A stretch of DNA of 64,000 bases from Phytophthora quininea (lineage: Eukaryota > Oomycota > Peronosporomycetes > Peronosporales > Peronosporaceae): the NCBI GenBank assembly GCA_011947345.1, contig JAAVTG010000538.1, positions 62,001-126,000 of the forward strand, read 5' to 3'. The notes beneath the pieces were generated by a model. It saw only the letters and a list, made by a program, of their open reading frames with translations, searched no databases and was not told where the DNA came from. The position numbers and the translations under genes were made by a program. Shown here in pieces: positions 56,048 to 64,000 of this stretch. How positions within the stretch are numbered: position 1 is the stretch's first letter; each line of letters begins with the position of its first letter.

Positions 56048-57507
56048 CTACACAGCCGAAGCGAAACGAGCTCGGTCGATCAAATATGTTTCGACGTCGT
56101 CGGGGATCCGTGAAACTAACTCGTCCCACAGCGAAATGCCAAAGTTGACATTGATCGGACCCCGCAAGCTCACGTTGGTGGACGTGCCTTGGCTTTGACG
56201 GGCGGCACTGAAATTGATCCACAGTTGGGTTGGTCCGTTCTCGTTGGACCCTTGCGACTCCTCCCTTTGGATGACGATCCGCGTCGTGGCATGGTCTTGA
56301 AACCCGGCCGGCAAGTTGCTGCCCTTGAGCTTCGGCTCGATCACCATGCGACGAATAATCACGGCACGATTCTCTTCAACGTACTTGCGAGACACGCTCC
56401 TTATCTGAGCACCAGAGAGACCTTCAAACCACGGCGTTTTCGTGTAGAAGCTGCTGGTCACGACGTCGTTGTCTTCTTTGAGCTGCTGCATGTGGTTCTC
56501 GACGTTCTTCTTGAAGTCTTTGGCTTTGTCTTCGCCTCGTTTCCGCATGCCGGTGATGCAGTTCCACACAGCGTTGACGGTGTCATCCAAGCCGAAAGGG
56601 ATCTGGTTGCGCAGCGTGAGGTCGAAGAAGGTGCCGTTGAGGATGCTGCACTTGACGAGACGTTTGCGACCGGGACACGAGAGCTCGACGATGCCATTGT
56701 CGATGAAGAAAGCCCTCGATTCGTTGTACAGTTCGTCGCAAGCCAGCAACATTTGGTGCAAGATGTGCTCGTTGTCAGCGGGTAGAGCGAGAGCTGGCAC
56801 CACCGGAGATGTCGTCGCCCTCATGCACAACATGTCCTCCAAGAGCTGTCATAAAGCCACTCTTAGCTTCCAATACAATAAACTCACGGAAACATGGCGA
56901 ACAACAATACCTTGATGCGGTGTCTGCGAGTCAGGATGCGCCTCAAGCTCGCGGCCTCCTCCGACTGGATCATCACCATCTCTCGCAGCATGTCGTTGTC
57001 GGCCTCCGCTTTGCGTCGGCGATCGCGTTGCCTCATGGCGATATGCTGCCACAGCGGTCGACTGGACGAACTTACCATCTTGCCGCCCAATTCCGCGCCA
57101 CTTGCTTTGGTTTGATCACCTTGCAGTCCCCTCAGCTCCCTCGTCAGTCTCTTGACGAGTTCTCGCAGTTGAGCGATGTGCTGCTTGCTGGTGACGCGCC
57201 TCGCTCTCTTGGGTTTGATGGTCGGGCTAGATGTGGCGGCACTAGTCTCTGACCTAGGCGAACCCGCAGAGTCTTGCCCACTCATGTCTTGGCCCAAGCT
57301 CTGCGCGAGTCCCCGTAGAGTCGACGTATAGCCCGCTCTCGCTACCTCGTCCATGAGTTCGTCGATATCAAAGTTCCCGTCCAGCTGCCCGTCGCCGTCC
57401 TCGCCACTGCCGCACATCGGGTCCACCAACTCGAGCGACTGGAAGCGCGGAGAGCTCGTATCCAACGAAGACTCGTCTGGGGTCTCCATTGTGAGGCGGT
57501 TGTCCAT
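56048..57507 (-). CDS. M96-family protein (copy b), intact
   Basis: Exons 57507-56911 and 56845-56048, intron 65 nt (GTATTG...ATGACAG), 464 residues. ATG at 57507 was chosen because the frame upstream has only non-ATG starts. Exon 1 has a basic coiled-coil block (SKQHIAQLRELVKRLTRELR ... DNDMLREMVMIQSEEAASL); exon 2 has CPGRKRLVKCSILNGTFF, YVEENRAVIIRRMV and WDELVSRIPDDVETYLID. Same plan and same intron position (after the coiled coil, phase 0) as copies a, d and e, but diverged: an older paralog. Confidence 0.85.
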
Positions 57508-57911
57508 TGTTGAGCTGGGTGTGTGCGATTTCAAGCAAATTCGTCACTGACGTGAACACGTTGACCACGAGGCTCACGCCACGATAGCACATCACCACAC
57601 GGTCTCACGTCAGTTTGAGAGGTTTCCGGACTGCAGTACGAGCATGTATATTCCTGAAAAAATCGGCCGGAGCGCCAGCTGGGAAAGCAGTCATCTCAAG
57701 CAAGTCCACTTTGGCTCAAGACTTGACTGGCATACGTGCAGTGCAAGCAGAAGAGCGTGTGCTAGTGCGAGCAAGCGAAAGGAGAAAAGAATTGCCAACT
57801 GCAACCACAACTTTGTCGAGTCCGGCGGATACATTTTTCTTGCCATGACAAGCTAAGAAATGATATTGCATCGACACTTCGACTCGGGATCACTCACCGC
57901 CAACCAATTCG

Positions 57912-58922
57912 TCAACAGGCTAGGGTGCTGCTATAGAGCAGTCGGTCCACGACCAGATTCCCCTCAGGGTTGACGAGAGCCTCGTCGAACACGCGCGAGA
58001 CGAGCTCCAACTTGCCCAGCAGCTGAAGTAGCGGAGTCACCATGTCCACTCGGGAGATTAAGCTCACGACCCGGTTGCTGCTGCTGTCCCAGTCGAAGCG
58101 CACCGAGCCGCGCAGAGCGAGTCGTTGGCCCAGCAGCTGACTAGTGATGTAGTCTTCGTCCCCACCCTTCCTCCTCTTCAATAAGTGAGGGAAGGCGAAC
58201 TCCAGCGACCTCGTCGAGATCGTGATGCTCATCGTCATGTCGGCCAGCAACGAGTCTTCGCCCACCAGCTGCATCCTTTCCAACTTGACGTGCACGTCCT
58301 CGAAGTGCCGCGTGAACACCCTCCAGTTCCTCGCCAGGGTTTCCAACCCTCGCACCGTCCCTGCGTCCACGTCCGGCGCCATCGTGGCATGCAGGAAATT
58401 CAGCGTGGCCATTTGTCGGTCTCGAGGTGCTAGGAAGCCGTTGCGGAAGACCCGAAAGTACTCTGCTGCCACGGCCCACACCGTCTCGTTGGTCGGGAGA
58501 CCGAACGAGATCTTCTCGCGCTTCTCCTCGAGAATTTGAATCTCGGCTCGGAGGTAGTACACGCTGTTTTCGAGGTTCTGCGTGAGTTTGCGTTGCCTCT
58601 GTCGGTATCGCTTCTGGTTGACCCGACTGCGGTGGCGCTTCAGACGCGTATCGTCGTCGATGGCGTCGTCCTCAGTGCTTGCTTCTTTTGTCTTCCTTAC
58701 CGGCGGTTCGAAGTTGTCAGCCAGTTGCCGCTTCCGCTTGTCTGGTGTTGCTATTGTCATCGATTCGGCTTGGGCTGGCGATGTTTGGTGTGCATTCAAG
58801 TCTTCAGCAACGTTTTCTAGGAACTTGTTGATGCTGCAGCGAGATTGCTGGACTCGTTGGAAGACGCTGCGAACGACACGGTCGCTGAGCTTGCTTTGGG
58901 TCGGTGGCTGTACCCTGTTCAT
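57912..58922 (-). CDS. Oomycete-type bZIP transcription factor
   Basis: Single-exon gene, 336 residues from ATG 58922. The basic region HRSRVNQKRYRQRQRKL has Asn followed by Arg-Tyr-Arg in place of the usual Ala-Ala, a known oomycete bZIP variant, and leads into a short zipper (LENSVYYLRAEIQILEEKR). The C-terminal 180 residues contain FAFPHLLKRRKGG, SQLLGQRLALRGSVRFDWD and PLLQLLGKLELVSRVFDEAL, the conserved tail of this family. An initiator-like TCATTCCAGAATTC (12 of 14) at 58959-58972 supports the start. It would bind DNA as a dimer in the nucleus. Confidence 0.88.
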   Translation of the reverse strand: MNRVQPPTQSKLSDRVVRSVFQRVQQSRCSINKFLENVAEDLNAHQTSPAQAESMTIATPDKRKRQLADNFEPPVRKTKEASTEDDAIDDDTRLKRHRSRVNQKRYRQRQRKLTQNLENSVYYLRAEIQILEEKREKISFGLPTNETVWAVAAEYFRVFRNGFLAPRDRQMATLNFLHATMAPDVDAGTVRGLETLARNWRVFTRHFEDVHVKLERMQLVGEDSLLADMTMSITISTRSLEFAFPHLLKRRKGGDEDYITSQLLGQRLALRGSVRFDWDSSSNRVVSLISRVDMVTPLLQLLGKLELVSRVFDEALVNPEGNLVVDRLLYSSTLAC

Positions 58923-59029
58923 CTTGGAGGTTCTTGGTCGCAGTGACTTGGTCGCAGTGAATTCTGGAATGACTTTGTGGTACTGGGGGAGGGAGGTCCA
59001 GTATCCGTTCACGCAGCCTTCAACTGCTG

Positions 59030-60593
59030 CTAATCAAACCGGAACCTTCGGTCACAATCACGCCGTTGACAAGTACTGTGACTAATTTCCTGCAGCTTGT
59101 GTGGACTGTGCCCGAAGTAACAACGCGCAGTTGACTGAGTCATCCTTGAAGCCCTCGAGGGCAAGGCCTTCAGTACGTTCACTGGTAGGAGTCATCCAGC
59201 AAGAAGCACTCCATTCGTTCAGAGATCCGCGTCAGCATTTCATCCCAAGCAACAATCGCCATGTCAACGTCTTCGTGGGTTTGCGAGTTTCGCGGTAGTG
59301 GCACATAGCGCGACACCGAGTGCAGTGTCTTGATGTAGGTCGTCTCTTCATCCGCACCTTCAGCTTTTCCCATCACAATCCGCAAAGTACCTCGCAGAGT
59401 AATCCCAGGACACCCGTTCTCGTGCTTGGGTTTTGTGAGCAACTGGCAGATGAATACTGTGCGATCAGTCTCGACGAACTTGCGCACAACTTTCCGGATC
59501 TGAACGCTGTGGAGGTTTGGAAAACCTGCAGTCGTCGCGAGGTAGCTGATCGTCATGGCGTCGTTGGACTTCTGCGAGTGCTGAGCGTGGAAGTCGACCT
59601 GTGCGTTAAAGTCCTTGACGCATTTTAAACCTTCCATGCATGCCTGCCCCAATGCCGCCCAGACCGCGTCTTCGGTCGCTTTCCTGGAGAAAGGAACCAG
59701 TTGCTTCTCCATGATCTCGAGGAAGACCCCATTTGTAGTCTTTCGATCGGTGTGACGGGTCTTGCCCGGACAAGGCACTTTTTCCAGCCCAATGAGTGCT
59801 TGGTCGATGTCGACGTAAGAGCTGTCGGTGTCCAGCAGCATCGTCTCCAGAACGCATAAAGTGTTTTCCACGTCGTCAGTCTCCGCTGACTTGAGTCTCT
59901 TGACGCCGAGCATCTTCTCCATCATCTGCCAGCCCACCGACGAATTATTTAGCATTGTGGGAATATTATACCGACAAACTTCCAAGCCTACCTCGATCCT
60001 CGATCGGCGCTTCAGTACGCGCTTCAAATTCTTGGCCTCTTGCACTTGCAGACTCAACATCTCCCGCAGCATGACGTTGTCTTGTTCGGCTCGCTTGCGG
60101 CGCTCAAGCTGTCGAGTGGCAATCTGCTGCCACATGAGTTCTCTTGCTTCGGCCTGATCGTGTAGCAAAGTCTCCGCAATCACTTGCGGCTTGCTGTGGA
60201 GGGATTCCAGTTGCGTCGTCAGCTCCTCGACCGTGCACTGAAGCTGACTGATCTGCTGTTTCATGGTCACTCGCTGCCGTCGTTTAGGCCTCTGCTTGGT
60301 AGTGGAATTGCTTGAATTGTCCTCATCGTTCGAGCTGCTGACACTTCCGGAGCTCTTGCTACCAGCAGCAAAACTCACTTGGTCGTGATGCTGTTCGCCA
60401 GAGCTAAAAGACTCGTCTAGAAACTGCAGCGCAGCGTCGAGTTCTGCGTCCATGTCGCCGTCCGAGCCCAAGAGAAGCTGGTCAACGTCTTCAAGCGGCT
60501 CGAGGGGTGAAGACTCGAAATTGGTGGCTGTTCATCAACGCCAGCAGGTTCGTGATCACGAAGGTTGCTTGGGTTTGCTGCATTCACTGCCAT
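59030..60593 (-). repeat. Segmental duplication, copy 2
   Basis: The M96 copy d gene and its 3' flank, about 5.1 kb upstream of copy 1 in the same orientation; the bZIP gene and M96 copy b lie between. Confidence 0.8.
59179..60593 (-). CDS. M96-family protein (copy d), one 1-nt deletion
   Basis: Exons 60593-59992 (602 nt) and 59925-59179 (747 nt). Exon 1 is one base shorter than the 603 nt of copy a, and the frame breaks near 60515, next to AATTTCG. After that point it matches copy a closely: DMDAELDAALQFLDESF, KQQISQLQCTVEEL, CPGKTRHTDRKTTNG, FVETDRTVFICQLL. The 66-nt intron (GTAGGC...GCTGGCAG) is a multiple of three and has no stop, so it can be read through. An initiator-like TCATTTCCTAGTT lies just before the ATG. 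Confidence 0.75.
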
Positions 60594-60874
60594 GGTCAAC
60601 TAGGAAATGAGGCCAAATTGCGGATACGGTAACGTGGACGGTAGAGATCAATTCGCCAACTGGCAGTGCTGCGTGCACAAGACACGAAGAGATGTTAGTC
60701 CATCTGTGCGGAACAGGAAAATCCACTAGTACTCGTGACAAGATTGGCCACAACATCAGTGCGCTTGATCTCCGAAGTATTGCCCATTTCGTGCAGATGA
60801 GCACGACGAAACACAAGAATCTATCACGATGCACCTTCACGATTTTAATCAACGAAAACTAACGACTGGTTTGC

Positions 60875-62393
60875 TTAACCTACCCGAATGGACTCATCAA
60901 ACAGCAAGTTCTCGATGTCCTGGTTGTTGACGGTCAGCGTGCGTTCCCAGCCTTCGATCGCGATGTCGACGTACACTTGGCCGCGGAACTTGCGAGCCAC
61001 TTCGGTGCCTTCGTCGTGCCGCGTCGCGCACAGGTAGCTCTCGATGATGGAGGTCTCCTGTCCTGACGCTAGCGATTCGCCTCGCTTCACGACGACCACC
61101 ATCGTCTCGTAGAACTTGAGTCCCGTCTTGCCATAGACCCCCGTCGGGGTTGGCTCCATGACGGACCGACAGATGAACGACGTGCGGTCCTTGGTCACGT
61201 ATCTGCGAGCCACTTCTCGTGTCTGGAGCTCTGCAGAGACGTCTCCAGCGACGCAGTTGAAGGACACGTAGTTGGTGACGGTGTCTCCGTCTTCTCGAGA
61301 CTCCCAGTCGATCGCTCCCTGGATGTACGGTCCGTCTTTGCGGTGTCGACCAGCGAGCAGCTTCCACACCGCCTTGGCAGTCTTTTCCAAGTCGAACGGC
61401 ACCTTGTTCTTGTCAAGGAACACGACGAAGGCTCCGTTGACAGTATCTCGGTGGGCTTGTCGCTTGCGTCCAGGACACGGCACTTTCGGCATACCATTGT
61501 CCATGAACAGCTTGTCCAGTCCGGCGTACAGTTCGTCGGTGCCGCTCAGGAGTTTCTCAAACACTTTGGTGTTGTCTTTGGGGGCGGACCAGCCGTGAGG
61601 ACCTGCTTCCGGCGCTTCAGGCCGACTAATTCCAGCGTCTGCCAGACCATGAAAGAAGGTTAGTGCAGTCAAGGTGAGAATCTATCCAAAAGCTTCTTAC
61701 CTCTGCGTCGTTGCGTCTGCTGAGCATCCTCTTGAGGTTTTTGGTCTGCCGTACTCGCGTCTCCATCAAAGACCGCAGTTGTGCGTTGGCTTCCTCTGCG
61801 TTGTGCCGTAGCACAAGTTGTCTTGCAGCCACTTTCTGCCACAACGACTCTGGCTGGTATAGGATTGCTCCGACGCGGTCGCTAGCGTTTCCACTCCCCG
61901 GTGACGCTGTTTGCAGCTTGTCGAGTTGCTGTGAAAGCTCTGCGACGGTGTCGCGCAGCTCGCTGATCTCGTCCTTGCGGGACAGTCTCTGTCGACCTGT
62001 CTGTGGCGTCGACGGAGCCTTAGCAGTCACTGCAGGTTCCTTCAGACTCGGATGCAGCGTCGGCTTGTCCATGGGCTCGAATAGCTCCTCCTCCGTGTCG
62101 AAGTCATCGAGAAACGCCTCAGCAGCTTGGAAGCCAGCGTCAAGCTCCATGGAGAACGGCTCGACCGCTTCGTTCTCCGGGACCTCGAGCGAGTGCGAGT
62201 GTTTGAACGTCTGGTGGTCGGGGATCTCGAGCGAGTGCGACTTCTTGAAGGCGTTGGCTTTGAAGGCTTGCGTTAGGTCGAGCGCTTCGGTCTCATTGAC
62301 TGCGCCGTGGTTCGCGTTGCCGGCCGTCGGCAGTTCGTACTGCGAGATGAAGCTGAGCGCCGCCTCGAGCGTCTCCACCTCGTTCTGCGCCAT
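60875..62393 (-). CDS. M96-family protein (copy e), one frameshift in exon 2
   Basis: Exon 1 62393-61701 (693 nt, MAQNEVETLEAALSFISQYE at the start), intron 62 nt (GTAAGA...TCTGGCAG with a CACTAACC branch-like site), exon 2 61638-60875 (764 nt, not a multiple of three). The correct splice gives TLELVGLKRRK, homologous to the start of exon 2 in copy a, but the frame must change before 61565 to reach VFEKLLSGTDELYAGLDKLF. The rest is the START-like domain: CPGRKRQAHRDTVNG, YVTKDRTSFICRSV and WERTLTVNNQDIENLLFD. The most diverged member of the cluster. Confidence 0.75.
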
Positions 62394-62858
62394 TGTCGCA
62401 GGTTTTACGGTGCCAGCGAGTTGGGAAGTGTGACGACGGCAAGAGCGGCGTGGTCATCACACACGCTGAGCGAGTCTCTGCGTAATACTCGCCATGTGGG
62501 AGGAAGAGGGCGCAATGTGCACCAGTTGCTGTTTACGCGGTTTTGCGGCACTGTTTCGGGTCGTAATCACAAAACCCGGCAGAAATCATTTTTCTAGAAA
62601 AGTTAATAAATGAATATCGAAGGTAAAATATTGCAGTTCGTGGTAATAGTATATACATATGAAATTGGCTACAACTGTGATATATCGAGTTTTAGAACAG
62701 GTCAAATCGATGCAGTTTCTCGCAGACGACTTGCATGCGCGCTTCGACGCAGCAACTGCGGTGGATCTTTCTCATCGGGGTGGCTACCCTCACTGCTGTT
62801 TACGGGCGGTGGTCCGTGGTGCGCTCAAGGCTCGTCTTATCTTCAATCATAGTTTTAC
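62394..62858. other. Promoter side of the M96 cluster; nothing recognised
   Basis: Upstream of M96 copy e. AT-rich around 62580-62700. No gene or repeat supported before the MITE. Confidence 0.4.
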
Positions 62859-63107
62859 TTTCCACTCTTTACGGGGTCAATCGAAGTATATATTAGCGGG
62901 AACTTATGCAATGACCATCAGCTCAATCCGAAAAAGGGACGAGGAGAGGCGGGTTCCTTCTTGCTTGCGTGGTGTTCTTCAGGTTTCGAAGTGGGGAGAA
63001 CGCCACGCGGCCAAACTGGTGGCCTGCGGCGCACTGAGCTAGCGGTATAGATTACAGATGTGTACCGGTATACCGGTATGACAAAGAGGTACAACTTTAA
63101 GTGGAAA
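62859..63107 (+). mobile_element. Small MITE, copy 2
   Basis: 249 bp with TTTCCACT...AGTGGAAA ends; inverted relative to the copy at 38547-38791. The palindromic TACCGGTATACCGGTA near the right end is better preserved here. Confidence 0.85.
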
Positions 63108-63140
63108 ACATAATTCCCTAGCTTCGCCATGGAATACCGC

Positions 63141-63230
63141 TTTCCACTCTTTACGGGGTCAATCGAAGTATATATTAGCGGGAACTTATGCAATGACCAT
63201 CAGCTCAATCCGAAAAAGGGACGAGGAGAG
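63141..63230 (+). repeat. Truncated MITE, copy 3
   Basis: 90 bp identical in order to the left part of copy 2, starting TTTCCACTCTTTACGGGG, 33 bp after it. Cut off where the DIRS recombinase sequence starts. Confidence 0.85.
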
Positions 63231-64000
63231 CGGTGCCCCTGAAAAGGTCATGCAATAGATTCCCACTAATGTAGCGTCGAATCCCCCGTGTACCTGTTAC
63301 CATACTGGCAGACAGGTTTGCCACCGATTCCTTGCAGAGTCTGGTGTATGACTTGAATGCGTCTGACACCCATCTCCCGTGGAATTGGATCGTGAGCGCA
63401 TCTGTACCGGAACGGTACATATGGGTTGCCCCACCAGCTCGTAAGGAGTGCGAGCTGAAGCGACACGGGTCGTGACCGGATCTGCATGCGGCTTGCTTGA
63501 TCGCTGCTGCCACATCGGCCGTAGAAATGCAGGCCGGTCTACGGTGACGTGTCAGATACACCGCCGCCGGGATGTCGGTTGGTAGATTTTTCCGGGCTTG
63601 GAGAAGAAGCAGGGCTCCAAACACCGGACACAGGAACTCGTGGCCGGATCGCGAGAGCATTCTTGTGGTGGGAGAGCTACCCTGATTCGTCTTAGACCCA
63701 ATTAGCCGCAGACACACAGATTCGGCCTCCGGCGGGTGTAGCGTAGGATGGCCGTTTACATCGAGGACTGCGATGTCTTGTGCGCGAACAGCAAACCACT
63801 TGAATGACCCATTGGATATCGCCACGATTTCCGAGCGTCTCATGAGGAAAAAGAACGCCAAGCATATGACCCCCACAAGGCTTGCTCAAAGGGCTCAGAC
63901 ATCGAGAGGCTGCGAAAGCAGACTTCGAGGAGCTCGAGCGACACGGGTGCCTTCCGCAGCGGAGGAGAATCCAGGCGACGTATTCCTTTGAGGAGCATTC
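63205..64000 (-). pseudogene. DIRS-like tyrosine recombinase, C-terminal part
   Basis: Minus strand, continuing beyond the right edge. A frame near 63995-63890 reads MLLKGIRRLDSPPLRKAPV; after one shift comes LAFFFLMRRSEIVAI (catalytic Arg region, 63850). Then CRFSSHSLRAGGATHMYRSG gives the His-x-x-Arg box (63450) and FHGRWVSDAFKSYTRL the Trp and nucleophile Tyr (63385). All four catalytic positions are present. The stop at 63205 is made of MITE-derived sequence, so the natural C-terminus is lost. DIRS elements integrate through this enzyme instead of an integrase. Confidence 0.85.

Noticed and set aside
57912..59012. Longer bZIP protein starting at 59012
   Set aside because: The upstream part has only a GTG start and overlaps the initiator-like site; ATG 58922 fits better.

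Overview
The window looks like a repeat-rich stretch of an oomycete genome, most likely Phytophthora or a close relative (Peronosporales). The evidence is a decayed RxLR-type effector gene, a cluster of M96 mating-specific-family genes with an oomycete-type bZIP gene, short GT-AG introns of 61-76 nt, and several genes carrying the oomycete initiator (consensus YCATTYYNCAWTTT). The transposon mix also fits: Ty3/gypsy, Ty1/copia, DIRS-like tyrosine-recombinase elements, L1-like LINEs with RNase H, Helitron and hAT. Species was not determined and no database was consulted.

Layout. 1-14.3 kb is a nest of transposons. An old LINE (B, minus strand) is split by a 6.5-kb hAT element (6081-12604). A second LINE (A, 1542-5455) appears to have landed in LINE B, and a Ty3/gypsy element (1-1541, running off the left edge) landed in the reverse transcriptase of LINE A. 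The hAT element carries its own frameshifted transposase plus minus-strand cargo: an annexin 5' part fused out of frame to the second half of a PDR/ABCG transporter, a second older ABCG remnant, and a Fanzor/TnpB-like RuvC fragment. At 14.4-14.9 kb lies a broken RxLR-type effector gene. A Helitron spans 15.9-29.1 kb and is split by an almost pristine LTR element (18806-25632) that encodes gag and protease but no polymerase, and that is saturated with GATC sites.

29.1-38.3 kb is a gene island with little transposon sequence. It holds an oxygenase-like/zinc-finger gene, an intact three-exon orphan gene, a Myb/SANT-like (DUF6818-type) gene, a strongly divergent histone H4 gene with a perfect oomycete initiator, and three related helical proteins with acidic tails. 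38.5-46.9 kb holds a small MITE, a DIRS-like element cut by a solo LTR of the GATC-rich family and invaded by a (CT)50 tract, and a deleted DDE-transposon remnant. A young copia element with perfect 5-bp target duplications occupies 46874-52279.

52.3-62.4 kb is a host gene cluster, mostly minus strand: a Cys-rich fragment, a small unknown gene, four M96-family genes and one bZIP gene. Two of the M96 genes arose by a segmental duplication about 5 kb apart. The right end holds two more MITE copies and the 3' part of a second DIRS-like tyrosine recombinase.

Caution: many coding regions differ from an open frame by a single base. The two 870-bp LTRs of one young element differ only by two 1-nt indels. 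Some of the 'pseudogene' frameshifts may therefore be consensus errors rather than real decay.
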